From assembly GCF_014695725.1 (NCBI RefSeq), contig NZ_JACJOU010000023.1, positions 1-64,000 on the forward strand: a stretch of 64,000 bases of DNA, in the 5' to 3' direction. This DNA comes from Microcoleus sp. FACHB-672. GTDB lineage: Bacteria > Cyanobacteriota > Cyanobacteriia > Cyanobacteriales > Oscillatoriaceae. The notes beneath the pieces were generated by a model. That model saw only the letters and a program-made list of their open reading frames with translations. It did not search any database and was not told where the DNA came from. Below are positions 36,294-46,052 of this stretch, piece by piece (position 1 is the first letter of the stretch; every line of letters starts with the position of its first letter). The position numbers and the translations under genes were made by a program.

Positions 36294-37469
36294 ATGACCC
36301 AGGCTAAAAACGTACTTGCAACCCTTGATCAGCCTGAGCTGGAAACTTTTACCCAGCCTGAGATCGAGTTAGAAGATCTTTTAATTGAAGAAGCAGAAGA
36401 TGAGTTGATTGGTGCCGACTCCGGCGATCAAGAAGCCTTTCTAGATGCTCAGTCTGATGATGAGGACGCGAAGTCTGGGAAGGCTCGCTCTGGCCGGCGG
36501 AAAGCCCAGGCTAAGAAAAAGCATTATACAGAAGACTCGATTCGCCTCTACCTGCAAGAAATCGGCAGAATTCGACTGCTGCGTGCAGACGAAGAAATTG
36601 AGCTGGCACGTAAGATTGCCGATTTGCTTGAATTAGAGCGTGTGCGAGAGAAACTCTCTGATGACTTAGCTCGGATTCCCAAGGATGCGGAGTGGGCTGA
36701 GGCTGTGAAGATGCCATTGCAAGACTTTCGTCGTCGCCTGCATTTAGGCCGGCGCGCAAAGGAAAAAATGGTGCAGTCTAACCTCCGGTTGGTGGTTTCG
36801 ATTGCGAAAAAGTATATGAATCGAGGTCTGTCATTCCAAGACTTGATTCAAGAAGGCAGTCTGGGTTTAATCCGGGCGGCTGAGAAGTTTGACCACGAAA
36901 AAGGTTATAAATTCTCGACCTATGCGACTTGGTGGATTCGTCAGGCAATTACCCGTGCAATCGCCGATCAGTCGCGCACCATTCGTCTTCCCGTTCATCT
37001 TTACGAAACAATTTCTCGAATTAAGAAAACCACCAAATTACTTTCCCAAGAAATGGGTCGCAAGCCCACGGAAGAGGAAATCGCCACTCGCATGGAGATG
37101 ACCATTGAGAAATTGCGGTTTATTGCCAAGTCCGCGCAGTTGCCAATTTCTCTGGAAACTCCTATCGGGAAAGAAGAAGACTCTCGCTTGGGAGATTTTA
37201 TTGAATCTGACGGAGAAACCCCGGAAGATCAAGTTGCTAAAAATCTACTCCGGGAAGACCTTGAAAGTGTCCTCGACACCCTCAGCCCTCGCGAACGTGA
37301 TGTTTTGCGTTTGCGCTATGGCTTGGATGATGGGCGCATGAAGACGTTGGAAGAAATCGGTCAAATATTTAACGTCACACGCGAACGAATTCGGCAGATC
37401 GAGGCAAAAGCATTGCGGAAGTTGCGCCACCCCAATCGCAATAGCATTCTCAAAGAATATATTCGCTAG
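36294..37469 (+). CDS. sigA: Group 1 (principal) RNA polymerase sigma factor SigA
   Basis: 391 residues from ATG 36294, preceded by GAGGAACGC; longer frames begin at 36222 or 36270 but lack this site, and cyanobacterial SigA proteins begin MTQA. An acidic N-terminal region (about 10-75) is followed by region 1.2 ([16 protein letters not shown]), region 2 ([38 protein letters not shown]: core binding, -10 recognition), region 3 and region 4 ([38 protein letters not shown]: -35 recognition). It directs housekeeping transcription. It ends at a strong terminator. Confidence 0.96.
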   Translation: MTQAKNVLATLDQPELETFTQPEIELEDLLIEEAEDELIGADSGDQEAFLDAQSDDEDAKSGKARSGRRKAQAKKKHYTEDSIRLYLQEIGRIRLLRADEEIELARKIADLLELERVREKLSDDLARIPKDAEWAEAVKMPLQDFRRRLHLGRRAKEKMVQSNLRLVVSIAKKYMNRGLSFQDLIQEGSLGLIRAAEKFDHEKGYKFSTYATWWIRQAITRAIADQSRTIRLPVHLYETISRIKKTTKLLSQEMGRKPTEEEIATRMEMTIEKLRFIAKSAQLPISLETPIGKEEDSRLGDFIESDGETPEDQVAKNLLREDLESVLDTLSPRERDVLRLRYGLDDGRMKTLEEIGQIFNVTRERIRQIEAKALRKLRHPNRNSILKEYIR

Positions 37470-37527
37470 TATCGCTAATGGTTAATCGCTGAATAATTAG
37501 TGATTAGTCATTAGTAAATTAAAAAAA

Positions 37528-37568
37528 AACTGGGCGTTCCCTTTGGAATTCCCAGTTACTTTTTTTTG
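37528..37568 (+). terminator. Rho-independent terminator after sigA
   Basis: AACTGGGCGTTCC pairs with GGAATTCCCAGTT (two mismatches) around a four-base loop, and TTTTTTTT follows two bases after the stem. It is bounded upstream by an A-rich run, so partial function on the minus strand (for the hli gene) is possible. Confidence 0.88.
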
Positions 37569-37681
37569 GAGATTGTAGAGATTGATAAACTGAGTGTGGG
37601 CTACATCGGCACTCTTAGCGCATAGGATTTTTCGGCCTTACAAGAGATGAATGCAATTTGATATTACGAGGTTTTGAAGAA

Positions 37682-37834
37682 TTAGATTAAGCCCCAGAAG
37701 TGAAGCAAACCTTTTCCCGTTACCAATTCCAGAATCATTGCGCCGGCAAAGCCAATCATTGCCAGACGACCGTTCCAGTTCTCGGCACCGGGGGTGAAGC
37801 CAAAGCGCCAAGCGTTGCGATTTTCTTTTTCCAT
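37682..37834 (-). CDS. High-light-inducible protein (HLIP/Scp, single-helix chlorophyll-binding)
   Basis: 50 residues starting at ATG 37834 and ending at TAA 37682-37684. The protein contains AENWNGRLAMIGFAGAMILE, which carries the ExxNGRxAMxGF chlorophyll/carotenoid-binding signature of the Lhc superfamily, in a single hydrophobic helix. HLIPs photoprotect photosystem II assembly intermediates and chlorophyll synthesis. The N-terminal MEKENRNAWRFGF is typical. It is too short for many gene-finding length cut-offs. An HLR1-like box lies about 36-53 bp upstream, consistent with RpaB regulation by light. It is convergent with sigA. Confidence 0.93.
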   Translation of the reverse strand: MEKENRNAWRFGFTPGAENWNGRLAMIGFAGAMILELVTGKGLLHFWGLI

Positions 37835-37869
37835 GAAGATGAATGAGCTTTAGCTACATTTTTTTAAGT

Positions 37870-37887
37870 TGTGTAAATAAATGTAAC
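37870..37887 (-). promoter_or_regulatory. HLR1-like box (RpaB site) upstream of the hli gene
   Basis: On the minus strand the sequence is GTTACATT-TA-TTTACACA. It fits the HLR1 consensus of two (G/T)TTACA(T/A)(T/A) direct repeats separated by two bases, with only the last two positions off. HLR1 is bound by the response regulator RpaB and controls hli and photosystem genes in cyanobacteria. Its location just upstream of an hli start codon supports the call. Confidence 0.7.
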
Positions 37888-37975
37888 AAATAATCTTTGT
37901 AGGTGCAAGAAGCAGCCGATTCTAATGACTGTGAGAAAACTTCACTGCTAGACAAAAAAAACTGATTGAACGCAG

Positions 37976-39187
37976 CTAAGGCAAGATCGCAATGCCTGTT
38001 TCTGGGTCAAATAAATGAATTTTGTCCGGTGCAATCGCCAGCCAAAGTTGCTCACCGGCATTTACAAGACGATCTGGCTCAATTCGCACCTGTAGCATTG
38101 AGGGATTGCCGGCATTCTCAATGGGACTAACATGAAGTTGCGTTTCCGCGCCGAGGGATTCCACAAGATCAACTTGAACTTGGATATTTCTCAGCGCTGG
38201 CAGACTAATGTTTAAGTGTTCTGGGCGGATGCCTAAAATCAGTGATTGGCCCTTATATTTTTCCAAAGCCGGTGCCCAAGTGTCTGGCAGCGTGAGGCGG
38301 AATTGGTTCTGGTAGAGCAACAGGGGTGCTTGAAACTGCACCGGCAAAAAGTTCATCGGGGGTGAGCCAATGAAGCCGGCAACAAAGCGATTTACAGGCC
38401 GGTTGTAGAGTTCCAGTGGTTTTGCCACCTGCTGAATTTGGCCGGCATACATAACCGCAATGCGATCACCCATTGTCATCGCTTCAGTTTGGTCGTGAGT
38501 GACGTAAATCGTGGTTGTTCCTAGCTGGCGTTGTAGTTTGACGATTTGAGCGCGGGTTTCAGCACGAAGTTTCGCGTCTAGGTTCGATAGGGGTTCATCC
38601 ATCAAGAAGACTTGGGGGTTACGGGCGATTGCCCGTCCAAGGGCAACTCGCTGCTTTTGCCCCCCAGATAGCTGCTTCGGCAGCCGATCAAGGAGTGATT
38701 CAATTTGCAATAGCTGGGCAACCCTTTCCACCTGTGTGTCAACCGCTTTCTCTTGCGCTGAGAGGTAGCGCAGATTTTTCGGCAAGGATCGCGTCATGCC
38801 GGCGAACATTTTTTCAGCAGATTTACCGATTGATAACGAGTCATTTTCCCCATTGCCAAATTTGGTGCGCCGCAGCCCAAAGGCAATATTGTCATAAACT
38901 GTCATGTGGGGATAAAGGGCGTAATTCTGGAACACCATCGCAATGTCTCGCTCTTTCGGGGGCAATTCATTGACGAGGCGATCACCGATTTGAATCTCGC
39001 CGCCGGTGATTTCTTCTAAACCGGCGATTAAGCGCAGTAGGGTACTTTTCCCGCAACCCGACGGCCCAACCAGTACCATAAATTGGCCATCTGGCACTTC
39101 TAAATTGATGTCCCGCAAGATGGACTTGTTTTCGCCTTTGCGACCGGGAAAACTTTTGTAAACACTTTTGATAACAACTTTTGCCAC
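37976..39187 (-). CDS. ABC transporter ATP-binding protein, MalK/UgpC/GgtA type
   Basis: 403 residues. Walker A GPSGCGKST, Q-loop VFQNYALYPHMTVYDN, signature LSGGQKQRVALGRAIARNP, Walker B VFLMDEPLSNLDAKLR and switch His in YVTHDQTEAMTMGD are all intact. The C-terminal TOBE/MalK-like domain (about 270-400) ends the protein. A roughly 45-residue insertion lies between the Q-loop and the signature (around residues 108-152). The GTG at 39187 is used; TTG 39196 also fits. Divergent from the binding-protein/permease operon with a 102-bp shared promoter, so it probably energises that importer. Confidence 0.87.
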   Translation of the reverse strand: MAKVVIKSVYKSFPGRKGENKSILRDINLEVPDGQFMVLVGPSGCGKSTLLRLIAGLEEITGGEIQIGDRLVNELPPKERDIAMVFQNYALYPHMTVYDNIAFGLRRTKFGNGENDSLSIGKSAEKMFAGMTRSLPKNLRYLSAQEKAVDTQVERVAQLLQIESLLDRLPKQLSGGQKQRVALGRAIARNPQVFLMDEPLSNLDAKLRAETRAQIVKLQRQLGTTTIYVTHDQTEAMTMGDRIAVMYAGQIQQVAKPLELYNRPVNRFVAGFIGSPPMNFLPVQFQAPLLLYQNQFRLTLPDTWAPALEKYKGQSLILGIRPEHLNISLPALRNIQVQVDLVESLGAETQLHVSPIENAGNPSMLQVRIEPDRLVNAGEQLWLAIAPDKIHLFDPETGIAILP

Positions 39188-39289
39188 GGCGGTCAATATC
39201 TAATACATCTGGAAAGTTGAGGGAGATTCGATCTCTTCACCCGATATTTCTAAAATATATGAGAAGTCACAAAATTAGGAAATTTAATA

Positions 39290-40540
39290 ATGAGGGCAAA
39301 AAGGTTAGCCGGCTTCGTGATCTCGATACTCGCGCTTATAACTTTAGCAGGCTGTAGGACGAAAGACACGATCCCTGCTCAACAAGTTGTTACACTTGCC
39401 GGTTGGCAAAGCAATCTCAGCGAACAGCGGCTTCTCAAACAGCTTATTCAGAAATTTGAAGAAAAATATCCTCATATTAAAGTTAAATATGAAGTGATTA
39501 ACAGTGAGTATATGTCTGTTATTTACACCCGCTTAGCCGGGGGAACTGCGCCAGATGTATTTTATTTAGAGGCATTTGAAGCCCCTAGATTGATGAAGGA
39601 GGGGGCATTAGAATCTCTAAACGCTTATGTAACCACAGATTTTAATATTGCTGATTTTGAGAAACGGTTACTAGATGCTTTTAGAAATGACGGTGAAATA
39701 TATGGCATTCCGAAGGATTTTTCTACTTTAGCTCTTTTTTATAACAAACAAGCTTTTAAAGAAGCCGGTATTTCCCAACCCCCTAGAAATTGGGAGGAGT
39801 TGATTAGATATTCCCAAAAACTGACGGCTGATAAAAATAAAGATGGCAAAATTGATCGCTACGGTTTTGGAGTTTCTCCAGAATTGGCGCGACAATATTT
39901 TATGATTAAAGCTTGTGGAGGAGAGTTAACGGATCAAGCGGGTAAAGCGGCTTTTGCAACACCAGTCGGGTTAAAAGGTCTGCAATTTGTGATTGATCAG
40001 TATCGAAAAGATCAGTCTTCCGCACAACCTTCAGATGTTGGAGCAAGTTGGGGCGCTGAAATGCTTGGCGCTGGAAAAGCGGCGATGGTTATTGAAGGAT
40101 TGTGGGCAATTCCTAATTTAAAGGATACGTTTCCAAGGCTAAATTATGCAGTAGTGGAGGTGCCGGCAGTTTGTGGTAAAAAAGGCACAATGGCTTTTAC
40201 GGTTGCTTATGCAATGAATAAAGATGCGAAGAATAAACCGGCTGCTTGGGAGTTAATTGCTTTTTTAACCGGCACAGAAGCGATGAAAATATCAACAAGT
40301 ACAGGATTCGCCTTACCTAGCCGCCAATCTGTTATGCAAACGTTTAAACAAAATCCCCAATATATTCCGTTTACTACAGGTGCCGGTTATGCAACCGTTT
40401 GGCAAGGAGGTGAGAGGCTTAGCAAAATTGTTACCAGTTTTAATAATCAATTTATCAGTGCGATGATTGGGCAACAATCTTTGTCGGAAGCCATGCAAAA
40501 ATCTCAAGAAACAGCCAACAAAGATTGTATGACTCCCTAA
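39290..40540 (+). CDS. ABC transporter sugar-binding lipoprotein
   Basis: 416 residues. Lipobox LITLAGCRTKD anchors it to the membrane. The fold matches the MalE/UgpB-type extracellular solute-binding family 1: FEEKYPHIKVKYEV, GGTAPDVFYLEAFEAPRLM, YGIPKDFSTLALFYNK, NWEELIRYSQKL, GKAAMVIEGLWAIPNL and TAYAMNK-like VAYAMNKDAKNKPAAWELI. Likely ligands are sucrose, trehalose or glucosylglycerol by analogy to GgtB, but the specificity cannot be read from sequence alone. First gene of an operon with two permeases. Confidence 0.87.
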   Translation: MRAKRLAGFVISILALITLAGCRTKDTIPAQQVVTLAGWQSNLSEQRLLKQLIQKFEEKYPHIKVKYEVINSEYMSVIYTRLAGGTAPDVFYLEAFEAPRLMKEGALESLNAYVTTDFNIADFEKRLLDAFRNDGEIYGIPKDFSTLALFYNKQAFKEAGISQPPRNWEELIRYSQKLTADKNKDGKIDRYGFGVSPELARQYFMIKACGGELTDQAGKAAFATPVGLKGLQFVIDQYRKDQSSAQPSDVGASWGAEMLGAGKAAMVIEGLWAIPNLKDTFPRLNYAVVEVPAVCGKKGTMAFTVAYAMNKDAKNKPAAWELIAFLTGTEAMKISTSTGFALPSRQSVMQTFKQNPQYIPFTTGAGYATVWQGGERLSKIVTSFNNQFISAMIGQQSLSEAMQKSQETANKDCMTP

Positions 40541-40560
40541 ATTAGCAGAGAAATAGACTT

Positions 40561-41466
40561 ATGTTTAATTTAAAAACGTTAAGCAAAAATAAAACTATAA
40601 GAGAAAGTTTCTCTGCTTATTTATTTATGACTCCTACAATCCTAATTTTAGGAGTATTTTTAGTCCTTCCAATTATTTTTGCTGTATTTTTAGCTTTTCA
40701 TAAAGTAAAAATTTTAGGTGAACTAAATTTTAAATGGATTAACGGACAAAATTTTCTGTGTCTTGTTAATGATGAGCGAGTTTGGATTGCGCTAAAAAAC
40801 ACGGCTGAGTATGTGGCGATAGTGGTGCCGGTTCAAACAATATTAGCGCTTGCTTTAGCGACAATTTTAAATGCTCAAATTAAAGGAAAAAACTGGTTTA
40901 GGATTATTTTCTTTCTCCCAACCGTTACATCTTCAGCAGTTTTAACCTTAATTTTTATGTGGATGTTAAATTCTAACGGCTCAATTAACACGCTGTTAGG
41001 ATTTATCGGGTTGCCGGCTTACAATTGGATAGGCGATCCAGATGTAGCGCTGAAAGCCATTATGCTGATGAATATTTGGTCAACTGCGCCATTTTACATG
41101 GTGATCTATTTAGCGGCGATGCAAGATATCCCTGAAAGTTTATATGAAGCAGCAACGCTTGATGGCGCGACAACCTGGGAAAAATTTTTATATATTACCT
41201 TGCCGTTTTTAAAACCGGTGACTTTTTTTATTATTGTGATCGGAATTATTGGCACATTTCAACTCTTTGATCAATCTTATATCTTTTCTGCCGGCTCAGG
41301 TGGCCCTAATAACGCTACTCTAACGCTTGTGCTTTTAATTTATCAGTATGCTTTTAAAAATTTAGAAATGGGTTATGCTGCTGCCCTCGCTTTAATGTTA
41401 GCCTCAGTTATTATGATGGCAACCGTTATTCAACGCAGTTTGTATAGAGAAGAACAATTGAAGTAG
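40561..41466 (+). CDS. ABC sugar transporter permease, MalF/GgtC type
   Basis: 301 residues, about six membrane helices. The EAA loop EAATLDGATTWEKFLYITLP contacts the ATPase. It lies 20 bp after the binding-protein gene. Confidence 0.87.
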   Translation: MFNLKTLSKNKTIRESFSAYLFMTPTILILGVFLVLPIIFAVFLAFHKVKILGELNFKWINGQNFLCLVNDERVWIALKNTAEYVAIVVPVQTILALALATILNAQIKGKNWFRIIFFLPTVTSSAVLTLIFMWMLNSNGSINTLLGFIGLPAYNWIGDPDVALKAIMLMNIWSTAPFYMVIYLAAMQDIPESLYEAATLDGATTWEKFLYITLPFLKPVTFFIIVIGIIGTFQLFDQSYIFSAGSGGPNNATLTLVLLIYQYAFKNLEMGYAAALALMLASVIMMATVIQRSLYREEQLK

Positions 41467-41479
41467 GGGGTGAAAAGCA

Positions 41480-42304
41480 GTGAATCGTTTTTATTGGTCA
41501 AAAGCAATCTTATACGCAAGCTTAATTTTTTATGCAATTATAACGATACTGCCCTTTATATGGGCGCTTTCTGCTTCTTTCAAACCCCTGGAAGAGATTT
41601 TAACCGGCGGTTTAAGTTTTATCCCCAAACAACCCACACTTGATAACTACAAACAGATTTTTATTGAACAACCGATCTTTCTGCGGTGGTTTTTAAATAG
41701 TTTAATTGTCGCTATTTGCGTCACCGCTTTCAATCTATTATTTAACTCAATGGCTGGTTACGCTCTTGCACGACTTCAGTTTCCCGGCCAAAATTTATGG
41801 TTTTTCTTGATTTTAGCAGTTTTAATGGTTCCCGGCCAAGTTACTTTAATTCCCAGTTATTTAATTTTAAAAACTTTGGGATGGTTGAATTCTTATCAAG
41901 GTTTAATTGTCCCTAGCGCTGTTAATGCAACATTTATATTTATGATGCGACAATTCTTTGTGAGTTTCCCCAGAGAATTAGAAGAAGCTGCTACGCTAGA
42001 TGGATTAGGGCGGCTAGAGACATTTTTTAAAATCGTGTTGCCTTTAGCAAAGCCGGCTTTAGCCGCACAAACAATCTTTGTCTTTATGGGTTCTTGGAAT
42101 AATTTTTTAATGCCCCTGGTTATTCTATCCGATCAAGAGCTATTTACGCTTCCCCTTGGTTTAAATGCCTTTAAAGGGCAATATGTAACTTATTGGAATT
42201 ATCTCATGGCTGCCTCAATGATTTTTACGCTGCCGGCTTTGGTAATTTATGCCTTTTTTAATCGTTATTTCATTCAAGGTGTTACCTTCACCGGCGGTAA
42301 ATGA
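41480..42304 (+). CDS. ABC sugar transporter permease, MalG/GgtD type
   Basis: 274 residues from GTG, with an upstream GGGGG tract as ribosome site. About six membrane helices. The EAA loop is EEAATLDGLGRLETFFKIVL. MalG-type proteins pair with a MalF-type partner, as here, 13 bp upstream. Ends at TGA 42304; a decayed gene follows. Confidence 0.87.
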   Translation: MNRFYWSKAILYASLIFYAIITILPFIWALSASFKPLEEILTGGLSFIPKQPTLDNYKQIFIEQPIFLRWFLNSLIVAICVTAFNLLFNSMAGYALARLQFPGQNLWFFLILAVLMVPGQVTLIPSYLILKTLGWLNSYQGLIVPSAVNATFIFMMRQFFVSFPRELEEAATLDGLGRLETFFKIVLPLAKPALAAQTIFVFMGSWNNFLMPLVILSDQELFTLPLGLNAFKGQYVTYWNYLMAASMIFTLPALVIYAFFNRYFIQGVTFTGGK

Positions 42305-42385
42305 GGTAGAGATAAAATTAATATAATTTTAAGAATTTAAAGCAAAGATGACTAAGAATCGGCAGAGAAAGTTGGTGAAAATAAG

Positions 42386-42594
42386 ATGACGCGACTGCCT
42401 CACGATCAGTTTTCCAAGCAATATTTTCAAGAGTTGTTAGCGCTGCTAGGTTCAGTAAAGACAAGCCGAAAGTATCACCGGAAGTCCTGCAAGTGGATGT
42501 CTAGTTTGTGCCGGCACCCCAAACCTGGACAGAAGCCCAAGTTCTAAGTTTACTGGGTCAAATGGCATCAACGCCAAAGCAGCCCTTAAAATCG
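42386..42594 (+). pseudogene. Remnant of an Rpn/DUF4351-type (PD-(D/E)XK, transposase-like) gene
   Basis: The ATG at 42386 begins MTRLPHDQFSKQYFQELL, the typical N-terminus of the cyanobacterial Rpn/DUF4351 family. A one-base deletion near 42470 shifts the frame; the next frame then continues KVSPEVLQVDV, a TAG stop (from an expected TGG), then FVPAPQTWTEAQVLSLLG and QMASTP, again as in that family. Only the first quarter of a gene remains. No promoter or later part is seen. Confidence 0.72.
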
Positions 42595-42677
42595 ACAAAG
42601 CCATATAACGGCTGTAATTGCTTTGCCGTGAAGATTTCCCCTTCAGCTGGGCAGCCTTTACTTACACGAAGGGCAAA

Positions 42678-42698
42678 CAAAAAACCCGCTGATGCGGG
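42678..42698 (-). terminator. Rho-independent terminator after the gyrA-type gene
   Basis: On the minus strand CCCGC-ATCA-GCGGG is followed by TTTTTT. It lies about 50 bp past the stop codon of the topoisomerase gene. Confidence 0.85.
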
Positions 42699-42744
42699 CT
42701 TTGTTCGTAATAACTTTAAATGTTAACCGGCACGCAAATCATCT

Positions 42745-45336
42745 CTACCCCAATTCCTGGGAACACAGTGTCAGGGAAATTACCTTCTCCCCAGAATTGA
42801 GTAAAGGCACCCGATCACCGGCACCATCTTTACCCCAGATTGCCACCTCACCAATCGGCAACTTCACCAACCGATCCGCAGAAGTGTGTAACATCACCGA
42901 AGCATCCTTCGCTGCCGGCACGATCCCCGCTAAGGAATCACTCTTGGTGGTAAACTGCAACGCCTGAGTCCCAATTTCTCCCCGATTTGCCGGTCTCAAT
43001 AAGTGTATCGGCAACCGCTTCGCAAACCCTAACTCAGACACCAGCAACAAATCTTTATTCGTTCCCATTGTTGCACAGCCAACTAACTCCTCCTGCTTCC
43101 GCAAGCGCAATGCCTGATAACCCTGTGCCGTGCGTCCCATCACCGGCAACTGCTCCTCATTCACCTCAAAGCGCAACAGCCGGCCTCCAGAAGTTGCCAA
43201 AACTACCTCCTCATCAGCAGCCGCCAGATGTGCATACACGAGCAAATCGTCATCCTTCAACTTCATCACCGTCAGACCTCGACCTGTCATATTGGCCAAC
43301 TCTAATAAGGGAATCCGCTTAATGCGTCCCTGCTGCGTTAGCATAATTAGCGTCATACTGTCAAGATAGTCTGAGATAATAAATTGAGCGGTGATCGCTT
43401 CCCGATCGTTGTGGACAGACTGAGGTAGCAAAGTCACAAACGGCTTGCCCTTCGCGTCCCGACCCGTTGCCGGTGGAATGTCCCCAACCTTAAGCGCAAA
43501 CGCCTTGCCGGTGCGAGTCAAGGCTAAAACATCCTGCCCCGTCTTAGCCAACTCAGTCTGAACTGAAAAGTCCTGATTACTCGGCACAGACTCCGCGCCC
43601 TTGCTCTTTTTCCGACCGCGAGTAGGCTGCTGTAACGCCGCCACCGGCAGCCGGCGCACATATCCCCGGTGCGTGAATTCCAGAACCGTTTCTTCCTCTG
43701 GGAAAGGAAGAGAGGCAGGGGGGGAGACTGGAAGCGGGGGAGAGTCTGACTTATTTCTCCCTTTTTCTGCTTTCTCCTGAGTTCCCTTGCCGGCTTTTTC
43801 TTCTGCACCTTTACCCTTCTGCCGTTGTGCCGATTTATTTCCGTAAATCCGGGTACGGCGCGGGTCGCCATACTTCTTTTTCTGGGATCTCAAGTCTTTT
43901 TTCAGGGCTTTGAGCAGTTCCTGACGATCACCCAGCAACAGTTGCAATTCCTGCCGGCGCTGCGTTAGCTCCGTAAACTCCGTCTGCAAATTCTGCCGTT
44001 CTAAACCCGTCAGCCGGCGCATAGGCATCGCCAAAATCGCATCTGCCTGCCGATCACTCAAATTCAGCTGCTCCTGAAAAGCGATCTTGGCAGTCGTGCC
44101 ATCCGGCGCATTTCTGAGAATGTCAATCACTGCATCGAGATTTCCCAACGCATTGAGCAAACCCTCAACAATATGCAGCCGTTCCTCAGTCTTATTCAGT
44201 TCATGATTATATCGGCGCGTCAGTGTCAGCTCTCGGAAATTCAAAAACTGCAGCAATAACTCCCGCAGCGTCAACTGGCGGGGCTGACCCTCCACAATCG
44301 CTAGCAAAATCGCCCCAAAGGTAGACTGGAGCGCTGTTTGGTGGTACAGGTGATGCAGGATGTTTTGAGGCTCTACCTCTCGTTTGAGTTCAACAACGAC
44401 ACGCATCCCCTCACGATCGCTCTCGTCGCGGATATCAGAAATGCCCTCAATTCGCCCTTGATTGACTAACTCTGCCATCTTTTCAATCCAAGCCGCTTTA
44501 TTGACTTGGAATGGCAGTTCTGTCACTACAATTGCCATGCGCTTGTGCCGGCCTCGCCCTCCTTGAACCTCTTCAATTTGAGCAATGCCCCGGACAGAGA
44601 TGCTGCCCTTGCCGGTGGTGTAAGCTGCTCGAATTCCCTCTGTCTCGACGATTTCGCCGCCGGTGGGGAAATCTGGCCCTGGAATCAGCTCAAACAACTT
44701 CTCATCGGGCAGATCGGGCCGGTCGATTAAGGCAATTAAACCATCAACAATCTCTCCCAAGTTGTGGGGAGGAATATTGGTGGCCATCCCCACCGCAATC
44801 CCAGAGCAACCGTTGAGCAATAAGATCGGCAGTTGCGCCGGCAGTACCACCGGCTCTTGCTGTGAGTTATCGAAGTTGCCAATAAAGTCAACCGTCGCCG
44901 CGTCAATTTCAGCCAGCATCGCCTCGTGGCTTACCGGCGCTAAGCGAGTTTCGGTGTAACGCATGGCTGCCGGTGGGTCATTGTCCACCGAACCAAAGTT
45001 GCCATGACCGGCTAGCAGCGGATAGCGCGTCGAAAACTCCTGCACCATCCGCACCAATGCGTCGTAAACCGCCTGATCTCCGTGGGGATGATATTTCCCC
45101 AGCACATCCCCGACCACACGGGCGCATTTGCGGTAGGGTCGGTCTGGTGTCAGCCCCAACTCGTGCATAGCGTACAAAATTCGCCGGTGGACGGGTTTTA
45201 AGCCATCGCGAACGTCCGGCAGTGCCCGCCCGACGATCACACTCATGGCATATTCAAGATAGGACTGTTGCATCTCCGTGTGCAGGGCAGTGGAGATCAC
45301 CTGTCCTGTCGAGAGCAAGTTCAACTGTTTGGCCAT
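42745..45336 (-). CDS. gyrA: Type IIA topoisomerase subunit A (GyrA/ParC type)
   Basis: 863 residues. The breakage-reunion domain has [21 protein letters not shown], the quinolone-resistance region (about 76-100, [20 protein letters not shown]) and the catalytic Tyr127 in [10 protein letters not shown]. The six-bladed C-terminal domain has repeats such as [25 protein letters not shown] and [14 protein letters not shown]. The GyrA-box position reads [12 protein letters not shown], a poor match to QRRGGRG, so the protein may act as a Topo IV/second GyrA paralogue. A low-complexity Lys/Glu then Pro/Ser insertion of about 50 residues lies between the two halves (43690-43845). The symbol is the default annotation. 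Confidence 0.88.
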   Translation of the reverse strand: MAKQLNLLSTGQVISTALHTEMQQSYLEYAMSVIVGRALPDVRDGLKPVHRRILYAMHELGLTPDRPYRKCARVVGDVLGKYHPHGDQAVYDALVRMVQEFSTRYPLLAGHGNFGSVDNDPPAAMRYTETRLAPVSHEAMLAEIDAATVDFIGNFDNSQQEPVVLPAQLPILLLNGCSGIAVGMATNIPPHNLGEIVDGLIALIDRPDLPDEKLFELIPGPDFPTGGEIVETEGIRAAYTTGKGSISVRGIAQIEEVQGGRGRHKRMAIVVTELPFQVNKAAWIEKMAELVNQGRIEGISDIRDESDREGMRVVVELKREVEPQNILHHLYHQTALQSTFGAILLAIVEGQPRQLTLRELLLQFLNFRELTLTRRYNHELNKTEERLHIVEGLLNALGNLDAVIDILRNAPDGTTAKIAFQEQLNLSDRQADAILAMPMRRLTGLERQNLQTEFTELTQRRQELQLLLGDRQELLKALKKDLRSQKKKYGDPRRTRIYGNKSAQRQKGKGAEEKAGKGTQEKAEKGRNKSDSPPLPVSPPASLPFPEEETVLEFTHRGYVRRLPVAALQQPTRGRKKSKGAESVPSNQDFSVQTELAKTGQDVLALTRTGKAFALKVGDIPPATGRDAKGKPFVTLLPQSVHNDREAITAQFIISDYLDSMTLIMLTQQGRIKRIPLLELANMTGRGLTVMKLKDDDLLVYAHLAAADEEVVLATSGGRLLRFEVNEEQLPVMGRTAQGYQALRLRKQEELVGCATMGTNKDLLLVSELGFAKRLPIHLLRPANRGEIGTQALQFTTKSDSLAGIVPAAKDASVMLHTSADRLVKLPIGEVAIWGKDGAGDRVPLLNSGEKVISLTLCSQELG

Positions 45337-45833
45337 GAGTTCAGTTCCTTAATTCCCAACTTTTAACAGTGTCGTGCAATTTAAGCCATGTCATCTAGCG
45401 TAACGGAAGACTTGGTCTCGATCAGACTTCTGTGCCGGTGCTTGATGGTTTGTTATAGATTCTTTGGTGGGGGGCTAAGGCTATAGCTGAGTTCGCTTTT
45501 AAAATTGAAAATCAGTTATCCCTCAAACGAAACCACCTTCAACCACTTTATTCACACCGGCTGACGGCAGCATCGCATAGCACCCCAGTCTTCACAAAAA
45601 TTGTTTCTGTGAGAATTAATCAATTAATGCCGGTTTAGGAAAATAGCTTGAGAAATACTTTTTTGATTGACTAACCTTCGATGGGTCTTTAAACCTAGAC
45701 TATAAGAGTAGCTTGCCAAAATTTCTAGGTGTAAACCACTTCGGGTGATTTTACGGGCCGGCTCTGACTTCAGCCTTCTGGCTAGGTAGCACACAGACAA
45801 GACATACTGGTAGGGATAGGCGAGGAGGTACGG
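45337..45833. other. Intergenic upstream of the small ORF and response regulator
   Basis: A 497-bp divergent spacer between the topoisomerase gene and the 45834 ORF. No clear structure, repeat or ORF; the ribosome site of the next frame is at its right end. Confidence 0.5.
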
Positions 45834-46028
45834 ATGTCCTTTATTGTGTGCCCCTTAGCGCATGGCATTCAAACTTATAACTTTGTGGCTCAACCCCAAG
45901 TTTTTCGGGCGAATGCTATGCCTTGCGACCACGTTGTGCTAACGGTGTCGGTCGCTTATAAACGGGGACATGACTGTTCTGTAGCTGGCGGTAACGCCCA
46001 GCTTTTCTCCAGTCCTAAACAAGTTTAG
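45834..46028 (+). CDS. Possible small protein upstream of the response regulator
   Basis: 64 residues, MSFIVCPLAHGIQTYNF onwards; no family recognised. In favour: a strong AGGAGGT site four bases before the ATG, and its TAG stop is followed immediately by the next ATG in the response-regulator frame. Against: the sequence has no conserved pattern I recognise and the spacing is short. It may be a leader peptide or the translated start of a longer mRNA leader. Confidence 0.35.
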   Translation: MSFIVCPLAHGIQTYNFVAQPQVFRANAMPCDHVVLTVSVAYKRGHDCSVAGGNAQLFSSPKQV

Positions 46029-46052
46029 ATGGTATCCAGTGGGAAGTTCAAA

